Part shown: one piece after another, positions 46,131-57,844 of the stretch
Position numbering within the stretch: position 1 is the first letter of the stretch
Layout: each line of letters starts with the position of its first letter
DNA from: Ryuthela nishihirai
Taxonomy: Eukaryota; Arthropoda; Arachnida; Araneae; Heptathelidae
Direction: 5' to 3'
Length of the DNA stretch: 64,000 nucleotides
Assembly (NCBI GenBank): GCA_038380435.1
Contig: JAWZYU010000013.1
Coordinates: 10,367,901 to 10,431,900 of the forward strand
Program-made: the position numbers and the translations under genes
The notes under the pieces: model-generated
Seen by the model: only the letters and a program-made list of their open reading frames with translations
Databases searched by the model: none
Told to the model about the DNA's origin: nothing

Positions 46131-48454
46131 GGAATCTTCACCCTTCCGTTATTTTCCATCCATTTCATTGCCATATATCTCTATAAATGAATTCCCGTTG
46201 GCCCAGAAAAAATAATAAGGACGTGCTACACGCTTAGCTAGTATGTTAGATCCCAGGACGCGACGCCTACCTGTGGTGGTGGTGGTACGAGTCACAGTTC
46301 TACCTCTGAGCATATTAACACTTCAGATGGCCTTGATGCGATACTTCAATCTGTTACCTAACATCTGTCGAATGCCACGCTCCTTTCCCCTTACCCTGCA
46401 GTGTGCTCTGATGGATTGCCCATCTGACCTGAGTGTGAAAAAAATTGCCACTCAGAAGTAAAATGTATTTTATTACGCATTATCTAACCGTTGAGATTTT
46501 CTTTACTCTCGAAGACAGGGATGAGACTGATTTTGGGGCTTCATCTGCCGTATATGTGTTCAGCGTGTTTTTCTGATACAAGAGGAGCCTCTGGACCTCA
46601 AAGGATTCCCTAGATGCTCCCATTTGTCTGCTAACAGCAGACTAGATCCTTCCTCAATCCAGTACCATGCTTTGGGGTTCTTGTGACCTCCCCCGGAAAT
46701 TTCTGCCCGTTACAGGGCAGAAGAAGTAATATCAGAGAATAAAAAAATCCAAACAAATTGGATTATTTAAGATATCTACCAGATCTTTCTATGGCATCTC
46801 TTTTAAAAAAAACATATTCACTCTAAGAAAAAAAAAGGATTAAAACAATAATTTTTTTTTGTTGCTTAGTCAATTCAGTTGTGTTAAAGTGATTCCTAAG
46901 TGTACATCGTTGAAGTCTGGTTAGATTTATTCATAGCCGAAATCATGTCTTTCGTAGTTGATTACTATTGTTGATATCCATGTGTTATTTAGATAATATT
47001 CAACAATCCTAATATAACAGCTTTCGCCAAAATTTCAAAACCGAATGCTTCTGCAACGAATTCTTAATGAGACACAAAGGTACGTTAGGATATATCGTGG
47101 TGAAAAAAAAAACAGCCCGCGCTCTTTATCATTTTGTTTATCATTTCGTTTTTAAATGTTTGTTGCCCTTCATTTCAATACACCCACCAAAGTGGAGAGT
47201 GGTGGGGGGGGGGATAAAGCAGTTCCAAATCTAATGCAGACTGATCCTTTTAAATATCAACTTCTGCGGAGAAGCATCTCTTTGCAAGAGGGTTGTTCTT
47301 CCAAAGGAAGAGATTCGTTTCACGGCACTGGCGCCCTCTGGATCGCTCACCAAAATTTAACTGCTCTCTGCGATGGCAACGGAGGAAGGAATGGAAAGAG
47401 GTGACGGAGATGGAATTTGGAGAGATGTCATTGCAGCGGGAGTGCGCGTTATTTGCTCCATTGAGTATGGTAAGCTTCGCCGTCCGCTTTCGGCTATTCC
47501 CACGCTCACCTCCCCCCCCCCCCTTTCTCCTTCTTTCTCTTTTCATCAAAGCATGTATTTGTCTCTTTCTTTTGCTCCATCCCAAAAATACCCAAAAGCC
47601 TTTAACGCTCTTCCCAACCCATTCATTCAGCTGAATCCTCCCCCCCCCCTTCCCATTGTGCAGAGTTTCTATCGCAACCATTACCAGCGAGTGCCTGTTG
47701 GACAGAAGAGGGAATATTTCCGCGAACACTTCACCAAATGCCCATCTTCGTGAGACGATCAGACACACACAAACATGCGCAGCACGAGAGAGAGACGAGT
47801 TTGGCACGAGGGCTCAAGAGAGTATAAACAAACAGAAAAAAGGTCGGTTATGAAAAGAAGTGCGCCTGTGGTGGTGGTGGTGAGGGGGGGGGGGCGACCG
47901 GGGGAGCGGTCGTCGTTTTCCAGGTATGCGGGAGAGCGAAGGTAGGATCCGACCACCACAGGTGTGGAGATAGGTAATGACATCGTCTGCTTTTAACATC
48001 CTCGATGGCGTTGCCAGACCTCTCCACAGAAATGCATTCTGTAGAACCTGCATTAATGCATATCGAAGCAGTGAGAGGTGGTGATGGTTAGAATTCGAAA
48101 TGGAATGCGCTCCGAAATAATTCATCTGTAGCCTTTATGACGGCATGAAACGGAACAGAAATGTTGCTGTTTATTTTTCGTGATATTTGAAATACCAGAA
48201 ACACACGAAAATACTTCCTGCGGAGGTAATTGCCTAGCCCTGGATGCAGACGAAACCTAGCCCTCGGTGGCGGTGTTTGTTTTGCCTTTTGTATCCTCCT
48301 TCTCCTGGAATTTTCCGGTGCTCGGGAAATGTTTCTGTGGGAATTCCCCTGATATCGTCGGAATGAAATATTTATTTCCTTTACGGATGGAATCGTTTGT
48401 CGTCATCTGTAGGCTCCGAATATGCACGAAGGTGAGGAAAGCTCGCGTGGATTG
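46131..48454. other. Unique DNA with SINE-A scraps; no gene recognised
   Basis: SINE-A tail-like fragments lie near 46425-46466 (GAAAAAAATTGCCACTCAGA) and 46675-46700. 47150-48430 is GC-richer with G- and C-tracts (47205, 47512, 47640, 47885) that open long frames such as 47250-47807 (minus); they are low in complexity and overlap frames on the other strand. No domain was seen. Confidence 0.4.
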
Positions 48455-50740
48455 TGCATCAGATTAGATTTGGCGTTGATAAGCCGGAGTTCGATCTTAT
48501 TACCATAGAAACGTTGAAACGTTCTATTCTTATTACTTTGCTTAGCTATTTTTCTACGCAAATTTTTACTAATATCACTAATAAAAATTTCAGTGAAGTT
48601 ATTGATGATATTTGTGGCGACGAATTGCATTATAAGGTGCAGATAATTGATAGTGAAAAGGTGTATGGAAATTCTTCTTTTAATTGGGAAATGGTGTAAA
48701 AAGGTACTTTCTGGTAATGTAAGAAGTTTAAAAAAACATTTTGATTATTTTACAGTTTTTTATTTTTTTTTCAAATTTATCTGGATTTTTACCAGACAAT
48801 CATTCTCCCATAGATTCGGCTAAAAGAAAATAAAATTCAATTTTATCAAATAAATGGTTATAATGCTTATTATAAATGCAAACATATGATATAAATTCCA
48901 CCAGATTTATATGATGATAAATATGGTGGAATTATTATGTATGTAAAGGAATATATCCAAGTTTTGTATTATAATTCTGATTTTAAAAATGCTGGTTTCT
49001 TACAGTGTAACATGAAAATTAACAATTTTTTTATAACTCTCTTTAGGTTTTGCAGATATCATAATTATTCAAACACATAGTTCATTAATGAACTTGGGGA
49101 GGAACTTAAAGACTCTTGTGAGCAATATATAATGTTACTGGGTGCTTTAAATATTGATTTAAAATCGCATGATACTGTAGTAGATAAATAAGTTCAATTG
49201 TTCATACGTTAAATTGTTCTTCTTCTTGTCATGATGAAGTTACCAGAGAAGTGTAGGGTACTTGCCTTCATCATTTGTTTGTGAGAAATTTAAATGTGGA
49301 TCAGTTAACGGCTTACATTATTAAATTACATATATCTGGCCATTATTTTGTTAGTTTAAATAATGAGTGTAAAAGCATTTCATATTATATTGAGAATGAT
49401 AATACGTTTAAAGAGCATAAAAATAAGAATTATAAATAAATTTCCGAAATTATTATGTGACAAAGATTGGTCGTTTATAAATAATGAAATAAATGTAAAT
49501 TTTTCATTTGAGTACTTTGTAAATGATTTCCATAAGATGATCAAAGAAGCATGTTATATTCCCCCAAACAGAAACCCAGTTAAAAAATTAAAACCTTGGA
49601 TTACGGATGCTTTACTAAACTCTATTAAGGAAAGAAATAGATTATTCAAGCTGAAAAAAAAGTAATAGCTCTGATAAAAATTTGGTACAATATTAAAAAA
49701 GATATAGAAATATGCCAAGTAGTTTATTAAACGATCTAAGTCAAGATGTTACATTGATGAAATTATAAATAAAACAAAAAAATTAAAAAGGCAGTGGGAA
49801 GTTGTAAATAAAATGTGTGATAAACATCTAAACGTATCCAAATTTCCAAATATAATTTCAGATAGCAACCATGACTACAGTGTTAGGGATAATTCAGTAG
49901 ATTTGGCAAACATGTTTAATGATTATTTTACTAGTATTGTAAAGGGCATAACAGAATTAATTCCTGAGAATGTGGTGGTTTGCATAATTTGAATATATTG
50001 TCAAATACGTTTTTTGTTGAGGAAATACATGAAAATGAAGTTGAAGATGTAATTAAGAGTTTAAACTCTGTAAAATCCTCTAGCACAGACCACGTGTCTG
50101 TATATATCCTTACAAAGATAGGATACATTTAATACCTGATTCTAGGTACTTTAATTAATAAATCTTTAATTTAGGGATGTTTCCCTAATTGTTTAAAAAT
50201 TGCCACAGTTATCACAGCCACCTTTACACATTGGTATAAGAAAATTTAAAATTATAGACCAATATCTATCCTGTCTGTTTTCCCAAAATAACAGAAAAAA
50301 TAATCAAATCAAAAATGTTAAATTTTTTGAATAAATATAATTTCTTTTCACAAAAAACAATATAATTTCCGAAAAAAATACAGGAGCAGAGGATGCAATT
50401 TTAAAAATGACATCAACCATATATTAAAGCAATAATGAAAATTTTAAAGTTGTTGTTTTATTCCTTGATGTTAAAAAAGCATTTGACTCTGTTCCCCATT
50501 TAATTTTATTACATAAATTGGAAGCAGCTGGAATAAAAGGTAAAATGCTATCTTGGCTGTCTAGCTATCTGACAGAGAGAAGCCAAAAGGTGAAAATAAA
50601 AAAATGTTATAATTCCAATGCAAAGATAAATTTCGGTGTTTCTCAAGGATCTGTTTTGGATCCTTCATTATTTTTGATTTATTTTAATGATCTTTGTGAC
50701 TTAAAATTGTACGGCAGCAATATAACTTTTGCGGATGATA
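48455..50740 (+). mobile_element. EN-RT LINE (Jockey/CR1-like), plus-strand copy, 5' segment
   Basis: Same family as 28946-32270. Recognisable pieces in order: an upstream frame (48454-48699), endonuclease remnants (48880-49330, including GIIMYVKEYIQVLYYNS), the linker frame 49363-49665 (KKLKPWITDALLNSIKERNRLF, matching KKLKPWISDAILVSINERNRMF of the other copy), and the RT from about 50250. The RT reaches FADD at 50729-50740, where the Tc1-like element is inserted. The left end is uncertain. Confidence 0.85.
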
Positions 50741-50888
50741 CACCGAAGAGCCAAAACATTATGATCAGTGCTTATTTATGCAAATCGATGCAACTGCAGG
50801 TAAACGATGGCTCGTGTGAAGCTCATGAAATGGTATAAATAACACCTGATACTGATCTCTGTTAATCAGTGTTATTCTTGTTCTTCAG

Positions 50889-53600
50889 ATGGAAAATGCA
50901 GCCGACTTAAGTGAGTTTGATTAAGGCCAAATTGTAATGGTCAGGTGAATGGGTCAGAGCATTTCCGAGACGGCAAGCTTGTGGGTTGCTCAAGGTCAGC
51001 CGTGGTTAATACCTTCAAAAAGTGGTCCGAGGAGGGAAAACTCACGAACCGCCGACAAAGTATGGGCCGACCATAGCTCATTGATGCTAGAGGTCAGCGA
51101 AGTCTATCCAGCATGGTATGAGACAATATAAGGGATACTGTGGCGCAACTCGCCCGTAATTTGAATGCTGATGATGGGAGTAATATGTCACAACACACAG
51201 TACATCGAACCCTGCTGAAAATAGGGCAGCGTAGCGGCAGGTCGTTCCGAGTGCCCATACTAACCTCGGTTCATAGTCGAAAGCGCCTATAATGGCCACG
51301 CAAGCATCAAAACTGGACTTTGAATGATTGGAAGAACGTTTTCTGGTCCAATGAATCTCATTTCTTGTTGCACCATGTGGACGGTCGAGTACATATACAT
51401 CGTTTACCTGAGGAAGTGTTGGCACCATGATGCACCGTGAGACGGAAACAAGCTGGTGGAAGAAGTGCAATGCTTTGGGCAATGTTCTGCTGGGAAACCC
51501 TGGGTCCAGTCATACATGTGCAGGAAACTATGACGTCTACCCACCTAAACATCATTGCAGACCGGGTACATCCTTTCATGGCAACGGTATTCTCCTCTAG
51601 TAGTGCCTTCTCTATGACGTCTACCCACCTCTTTTTCTCTATGACGTCTACCCACCTAAACATCATTGCAGACCGGGTACATCCTTTCATGGCAACGGTA
51701 TTCTCCTCTAGTAGTGCCTTCTCTATGACGTCTACCCACCTCTTTTTCTCTATGACGTCTACCCACCTAAACATCATTGCAGACCGGGTACATCCTTTCA
51801 TGGCAACGGTATTCTCCTCTAGTAGTGCCTTCTCTATGACGTCTACCCACCTCTTTTTCTCTATGACGTCTACCCACCTAAACATCATTGCAGACCGGGT
51901 ACATCCTTTCATGGCAACGGTATTCTCCTCTAGTAGTGCCTTCTCTATGACGTCTACCCACCTCTTTTTCTCTATGACGTCTACCCACCTAAACATCATT
52001 GCAGACCGGGTACATCCTTTCATGGCAACGGTATTCTCCTCTAGTAGTGCCTTCTCTATGACGTCTACCCACCTCTTTTTCTCTATGACGTCTACCCACC
52101 TAAACATCATTGCAGACCGGGTACATCCTTTCATGGCAACGGTATTCTCCTCTAGTAGTGCCTTCTCTATGACGTCTACCCACCTCTTTTTCTCTATGAC
52201 GTCTACCCACCTAAACATCATTGCAGACCGGGTACATCCTTTCATGGCAACGGTATTCTCCTCTAGTAGTGCCTTCTCTATGACGTCTACCCACCTCTTT
52301 TTCTCTATGACGTCTACCCATCTAAACATCATTGCAGACCGGGTACATTCTTTCATGGCAACGGTATTCTCCTCTAGTAGTGCCTTCTCTATGACGTCTA
52401 CCCACCTCTTTTTCTCTATGACGTCTACCCACCTAAACATCATTGCAGACCGGGTACATCCTTTCATGGCAACGGTATTCTCCTCTAGTAGTGCCTTCTC
52501 TATGACGTCTACCCACCTCTTTTTCTCTATGACGTCTACCCACCTAAACATCATTGCAGACCGGGTACATCCTTTCATGGCAACGGTATTCTCCTCTAGT
52601 AGTGCCTTCTCTATGACGTCTACCCACCTCTTTTTCTCTATGACGTCTACCCACCTAAACATCATTGCAGACCGGGTACATCCTTTCATGGCAACGGTAT
52701 TCTCCTCTAGTAGTGCCTTCTCTATGACGTCTACCTACCTCTTTTTCTCTATGACGTCTACCCACCTAAACATCATTGCAGACCGGGTACATTCTTTCAT
52801 GGCAACGGTATTCTCCTCTAGTAGTGCCTTCTCTATGACGTCTACCCACCTCTTTTTCTCTATGACGTCTACCCACCTAAACATCATTGCAGACCGGGTA
52901 CATCCTTTCATGGCAACGGTATTCTCCTCTAGTAGTGCCTTCTCTATGACGTCTACCCACCTCTTTTTCTCTATGACGTCTACCCACCTAAACATCATTG
53001 CAGACCGGGTACATCCTTTCATGGCAACGGTATTCTCCTCTAGTAGTGCCTTCTCTATGACGTCTACCCACCTCTTTTTCTCTATGACGTCTACCCACCT
53101 AAACATCATTGCAGACCGGGTACATCCTTTCATGGCAACGGTATTCTCCTCTAGTAGTGCCTTCTCTATGACGTCTACCCACCTCTTTTTCTCTATGACG
53201 TCTACCCACCTAAACATCATTGCAGACCGGGTACATCCTTTCATGGCAACGGTATTCTCCTCTAGTAGTGCCTTCTCTATGACGTCTACCCACCTCTTTT
53301 TCTCTATGACGTCTACCCACCTAAACATCATTGCAGACCGGGTACATCCTTTCATGGCAACGGTATTCTCCTCTAGTAGTGCCTTCTCTATGACGTCTAC
53401 CCACCTCTTTTTCTCTATGACGTCTACCCACCAAAACATCATTGCAGACCGGGTACATCCTTTCATGGCAACGGTATTCTCCTCTAGTAGTGCCTTCTTT
53501 CAGCAGGACAGTGCGCCATGCCATACTACCTGGACGTGTTGGTACCAAATACAAGACACCTATAGAAATCATGAAGTATCTGTGTCTCGCCGAATAAAAG
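50889..53600 (+). pseudogene. Tc1-type transposase, broken and tandemly expanded
   Basis: The start region reads MENAADLSEFD then a stop, matching the usual HTH start. NWTLNDWKNVFWSNESHFLL (about 51310-51370) is the first catalytic block, with Asn where Asp is required. A stop follows at LPEEVLAP. From 51437 a 747-codon frame is open: GGRSAMLWAMF, then about 18 copies of a 37-residue unit built from STHLNIIADRVHPFMATVF, then FQQDSAPCHT, the second catalytic block with its Asp. The block with the third acidic residue is deleted. No activity is expected. Confidence 0.9.
51530..53498. repeat. 111-bp tandem array, about 17.7 units
   Basis: The unit is 111 bp (37 codons), composed of 84 bp (from ATGACGTCTACCCACCTAAA) plus 27 bp repeating ATGACGTCTACCCACCT with CTTTTTCTCT. 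Units are almost identical; visible variants are CATTCTTT for CATCCTTT in two units (52340s and 52790s), CCCATCTAAAC (52317), CTACCTACC (52731) and CCAAAACATC in the last. The array ends where the normal transposase sequence resumes. Since the unit is a multiple of three, both strands stay open (443 and 243 codons on minus). Confidence 0.96.
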
Positions 53601-54575
53601 CTGTTTTGGCGGCACATGGAGACCAACATCATATTAGGCAGGCGGTCATAATGTTTTGGCTCTTTGGTGTATATCTTTAACTTATGCAGGCAGAACTGAG
53701 GAATTCATAGTGCAAATAAATGATGATCTAAAAAAAAATCAAAAATTGGTTTATTCAAAATAAATTACTTTTAACGTTACCAAATCGAAGTACATAAACT
53801 TTAGATTACAAGAAAATCAAACAGATGACTTTTTCAACAAACTCTTCTCTCATGATCTAAACTGTAATGAGATATATTGTAAATGTTCAGCTATGCAGGG
53901 TGGTGATTGCTTCAGGTATTTGGTTTCCTTCTTTGATAAAATAATTTCTTGGAAAACACATATAAATAATATAATTAAGAACCTAAATATTATGATTTCA
54001 CTATTTTACTACATAAGAAATTTTATAAATTTGTCAATATTAAAAATTATATATAATTCGCGGATAAAATCTTATTTGAAAATGGCATTATATCTTGAGG
54101 AGGTCTATATGAGACAAATTTGAAACCATTACAATGTTCTCAAAATTACGTAATAAGATGTATGCTAAAGAAAAAGAAATTTGACAGTATGGAAAAAAAA
54201 TTATAAAATATTAAATATCTTACTAGTTAGAAAATTATATATTTATCACCTGTTAGTATACAATATTCAAAATTGGGATGATTCTAATGTTAAGATCTTT
54301 CCCAAATATACACATTTATCATCTACTGTGCATTTCTCCACACTATTTCTTAAAAAAAACTATCACCCCAAAACACTACGTTTATCTGACACCAAAACCT
54401 TTTAAATGTTCTGTCGGCTAACATTAGAAATGAAAGAAACATTTACGCTTTTAAAAGGTTAATATGGGATTGGTTAGTGGATTCTGATGACATAGAGAGA
54501 TATCTAAGGAAATGAAACTGTAGCTTAAATGTTTAATTTTTATAATACTGTTGCAACTAATTCTGTAAATGTTAT

Positions 54576-54645
54576 ATTCATGAACGTGTTGGTACCAGAT
54601 ACGACAAGACACCTATAAAAAACTTGACGCGTCTGTGTCTCGCCG
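54576..54645 (+). mobile_element. Second Tc1 fragment
   Basis: GTGTTGGTACCAGATACGAC and then GACACCTATAAAAAACTTGA and CTGTGTCTCGCCG correspond to 53535-53592 of the Tc1 element (GTGTTGGTACCAAATACAAG, CTGTGTCTCGCCG). It has no inverted ends. Confidence 0.7.
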
Positions 54646-54710
54646 TCGTTTACCTGCACTCACGAGATTGGACTCAAGAGGAGTACTCGTATTTATTTAC
54701 TGCTTTCGTA

Positions 54711-54732
54711 TTGTTTGTTTGTTTGTTTGTTT
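54711..54732. repeat. (TTTG)n microsatellite
   Basis: About five and a half TTTG units inside the LINE 3' UTR. Confidence 0.85.
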
Positions 54733-55102
54733 AATAAATACCTATAAAATATATTTTACTTTATACTTTACAATATAATTTATGTTAATGAGTTCATGTG
54801 TGTGAACTTTTGAATTGGAAGAATTTATATAAAAGTATATTCTTTGTTTCGGATTTTTGTATTGAACTGTACTGGTGTTGAGAATAGTGAATAAAAACTA
54901 TCTATCTATCTATTTCAGCAGTAATTGGCTCAACCCTGCCTATGTGAGCCCGTTGAAATATGAAACATTTTCTTTTACGCTGCTAAAATATATGTAAGTA
55001 GCTGTGGAATGACGTTTACGGAATTCGTACCTCTTAAAAAACTTCAGTCCTGCGACTTCCTCTTGGTGGGGCGTCTCGTAGATGTCGAATCCTGTTAATT
55101 AG

Positions 55103-55440
55103 AGTTGTCTCAGTCGGTAGCGCGGTAGATTCGTAAATCTGCAGTTCCCAGGATCGAGTCCCAACGGTGCCAACATTGAGAATTATCTCCGCTAAACATC
55201 CACCCTGTCTCCGATGAGGAAGTAGACACCGATGGGAATGGGAACTCATCCGCCCATAGGATGGGAAGTATCGGACTCCTGTGCAGGTTAAAGAACCTGC
55301 TGGATGGCTGTGACTGGACGCTTCTACCATCATAACAGCTGGCCAGTGGGGCACATGACCTTCTCTTTAGATCCTTGTGACCTGGCCACCTAGCTCAATG
55401 TGTGCACCAAAGTGCAGTTCAGAGATAATCCAAACCAACT
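55103..55440 (+). mobile_element. SINE-A, full length
   Basis: Sense orientation: A box (TCTCAGTCGGTAGCGCGG), B box (GGATCGAGTCC), body (CACCGATGGGAATGGGAACT, GGTTAAAGAACCTGCTGGATGG, CTTGTGACCTGGCCACCTAG) and tail (AGAGATAATCCAAACCAACT). The flanks CCTGTTAATT and CTTGTAAATT agree at eight of ten positions, a weak possible duplication. More diverged than the copies at 27353 and 41950. Confidence 0.85.
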
Positions 55441-56947
55441 TGTAAATTGCATTATTTCTTGATGAACGTAAAAACACGATATTTCTTGAGAGGATGCTCC
55501 TGTCTGTTTGCAACATCCTTCTTTCCACTTCAAGAGAAAAATCCAAACCCACGGGTTTTGCTTTCCTTTCGACACTGAGTTATTTCTTGTCTCAGTCATC
55601 CTTATTTTAATTTACACTTTGTTTAGCGCTCGGTCACATTTGTTTAAAAGTGAGATAAAAAAATTTCGATTTCTCCATCATCAAAGTATTTCTTTTTTTC
55701 CGCTCTCTTGCATCACTTACCCATCACTAAACTCACTTAATTTCTTTCTTACCTCCCTCCCCTTTCCTGACGTAAGATGAAAAGTGTCTTGCTTTCTAAG
55801 AGTCGTCACTACTTGTGATTAACGAAGAATCTACGAGACTTATTGGGTCATTACTTAATGAGTCGCAAGTGGTTTTTGCTGCTGATCATGTTGTTTTGTT
55901 TTTCTTGTTCTTCTTCTTCTTTGCAACCAAGACGACATTGCGTCGTGCGAGAGAAGAGATGGCTCAGGTCGCAGTAAAACCTTATCCTAATGGGAGGAAA
56001 ATCACCAGTGAGAAAGAAGAGGGGGATTAAGGGGGGAAGAGAAAGGAGAGAGAAAAAGCCGCCATCTTAGTGGGAAAATTCGTTTCTGTGTCGGTCTGAG
56101 AGAGATAGAGTGAGAGATCCCCGCACGGATATCCTGTGCCCACTCGTTCAGCTGTCTATTGATCTTTAGCCCCATTAATCATTCCGTGACAGACGCTGAG
56201 GGTGATCCCTTGTCTCGAGGGAGGTGATGGGCAGGTACACGTTGATGCCGGTCACCTTGGATAGAGGATCACACTTCGAGAACTTCCTCGCTCCACCCTT
56301 TCACTCCAGCGCCACCATCTGAGCAAGGTTGAAGGTGGGCGAGGGGTGGGAAGGGGGTTGACTTTCATCTCGAGAGAGTTTTAACGCTGCTCGCGCGCCC
56401 AGCGCCAAGAGAAGATCCTTAAGCCTCGAGTGAAGGAGTCAACTGAAGCAGAAAATAGCATCCGACATGACTGGCATGATGTCAATACCGAAACGGGAAG
56501 AGAGAGATATATATTTCTTTTTCTATCATCGTTATTTATCTTTCACTGAGTCGGTACTTCATGCTTAAATAAGAAGGGGAAAAAAAGAGTCCTTAGACAC
56601 AAACACGATTCGCGCTTTTTCCATGAAATCGTGGCTCTTGGTTTCTTTTTTAAATAGGGTCACCCACTCGGTGAAGTAGAGGGTGATATTCAACGAGGTG
56701 AAAATTTTCAAACAACTATTTGGTCAGCACTGCAGATTTCAACCAACATGTTCTCTTTCAAACGCAGAGATTATGATCCTTGAACCTTATTACATTATTA
56801 TCCGATTTGTTGGTAAAGAAGTTTCAGGAATATTTTTGTAAGCAGTCAGTTTTATAAACAAGCCCTGGAAACATATTTATCACCAAAAGTATTGGTAAAT
56901 TTCTATGTTGTGTGAATGAAAGCCGCATTCAAAGCTCCCTAGGAGGG
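55441..56947. other. Unique, partly GC-rich DNA; no gene recognised
   Basis: 56100-56420 is GC-rich and opens roughly 40-codon frames on both strands (56178-56300 minus and its complement). With both strands equally open I cannot claim an exon. CT- and T-rich runs occur at 55880-55925. Confidence 0.4.
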
Positions 56948-57130
56948 GAGGGTTGGTTTAATTGATAGCGCACCATGCTTGTAACCTAATGCTGCTAGGT
57001 TTCACTCTCCTCTGCACCTGTGTGATATTTTTCTCCTAACTATCCCTCCTCCCCCAACAGATACTTTTCCCCAACCTTCTCTGCGGCAGTGGGGTCGTTG
57101 TGACTTAGCTGTGCCGCTCAGATCTTTTTC
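56948..57130 (+). mobile_element. SINE-A-like copy with internal deletion
   Basis: A tRNA-like head (TTTAATTGATAGCGCACC, CTAGGTTTCACTCTCC) is followed by a shortened body (CCCAACCTTCTCTGCGGCAG, GTTGTGACTTAGC, TGCCGCTCAGA). Boxes are decayed. Confidence 0.5.
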
Positions 57131-57235
57131 GAGCATTTGGGCAGGCCTGTAGTCTATCATTGTTGGTCAAGCTTTCGGTTGGGATTGTTTTACCTCTGAG
57201 CGGTACAGCTAAGTCACAACGACCCCACTACCGCA
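57082..57235. repeat. Inverted repeat, 41-bp arms, from opposed SINE-A tails
   Basis: 57082-57122 and 57195-57235 are reverse complements at 39 of 41 positions, with a 72-base spacer. Both arms contain GTCGTTGTGACTTAGCTGT, related to the SINE-A 3' region. The spacer contains the sequence that also flanks the MITE at 57542. Confidence 0.85.
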
Positions 57236-57541
57236 ATTTAAAGAAAAGGAAGACACTCCTTATAATATAAAATCTCGCTAGATGGCGCACAAGCACATCA
57301 CAAACAAATCTTTAAGTCCTTATTAGCAAGTAAAACGACTGAAACTTACACGCTTCATCTTAAAAAAGAATAAAATTCGAAAAACTCTGCTTTAGAAATT
57401 AGAAATATAAAAACAATGGTTGTTTAAATCGAACGGGAAGTGCATAATATGCAAATTTTTTGCAGACAACGCGTTGATTGGCTAGATCTGTGTAGTGTCT
57501 GAGCGCCCTCTTGCGGCTTTCTCGAATTGGGCAGGGCTGTA

Positions 57542-57714
57542 CAGTCGCACAAAAGAGTATCCGAACACTATGGTTGATTACAGAATTCGGGAAAAATATC
57601 TGCCTTCGTGTCACGTGATACGAAGGTTGCCAGATCACTAATTTCTAAAAAAATCGTTGCCAGATCTGAATTCTGTAATCAACCATAGTGTTCGGATACT
57701 CTTTTGAGCGACTG
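57542..57714. mobile_element. Tc1/mariner-type MITE, 173 bp, TA duplication
   Basis: 47-bp inverted ends (57542-57588 and 57668-57714), CAGTCGCACAAAAGAGTATC against CAGTCGCTCAAAAGAGTATC, differ at one position, and TA lies on each side (57540-57541, 57715-57716). CAGTCG-type ends with CAAAAGAGTAT are usual for Tc1-like elements. The 79-bp centre has no frame. A paralogous empty site exists at about 57136-57174. Confidence 0.92.
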
Positions 57715-57844
57715 TACTCTATCATTGTTGGCCAAGCCTTACTTTGAAAATAAACATTGCACTTTACGAAAAAATGTTGCAGATGAAAGATCTAAGAGAT
57801 GCACCAATCGATTTCAAAAAATATTCTCTTCATATTTAAAGTTA

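Larger units (their letters stand above)
50741..53669 (+). mobile_element. Tc1-like transposon inserted in the LINE RT gene
   Basis: Inverted ends CACCGAAGAGCCAAAACATT (from 50741) and AATGTTTTGGCTCTTTGGTG (ending 53669) match over about 25 bp with two differences and are flanked by TA (50739-50740 and 53670-53671). The 2929-bp length is far above the usual 1.3-1.7 kb because about 2 kb is a 111-bp tandem array inside the transposase region. The 3' part of the gene is deleted. Confidence 0.92.
49363..54480 (+). pseudogene. LINE endonuclease/reverse transcriptase split by a Tc1 insertion
   Basis: RT motifs are well kept in the last part: LFLDVKKAFDSVPH (about 50457-50500), LSWLSSYLTERSQKVKI, FGVSQGSVLDPSLFLIYFND and FADD. 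Earlier RT blocks near 50150-50350 are broken by frameshifts. If the Tc1 element and one TA are mentally removed, the frame runs on from ADD into LTYAGRTEEFIVQINDD (from 53672), as expected for this family, followed by FRYLVSFFDKIISWKTHINN (about 53920). The LINE RT frame was therefore still readable at this point when Tc1 landed. Confidence 0.82.
53670..54919 (+). mobile_element. EN-RT LINE, plus-strand copy, 3' segment
   Basis: Continues the RT frame after the Tc1 element, then the C-terminal region (53893-54123; LHHLLVYNIQNW-like segment near 54240) matching 29440-29860 inverted, and a 3' UTR. Near 54576-54645 a 65-bp piece resembles the Tc1 element's right part. The element ends AATAAAAACTATCTATCTATC, a short (TATC)n tail, unlike the AATT-rich end of the minus-strand copy. 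Confidence 0.8.

Noticed and set aside
47250..47807. 185-codon minus-strand frame
   Set aside because: It crosses G- and C-tracts and overlaps plus-strand frames of 113 and 126 codons; no motif favours any of them.
51358..53466. Long minus-strand frames (443 and 243 codons) with repeated RWVDVIEKALLEENTVAMKG
   Set aside because: They are the complement of the 111-bp array in the Tc1 transposase; a unit length divisible by three without stops keeps every copy open. No start context, homology or domain supports them.
56178..56300. GC3-rich minus-strand frame of 41 codons as an exon
   Set aside because: The complementary strand is open over the same interval with equally GC-rich third positions, so the signal is base composition.
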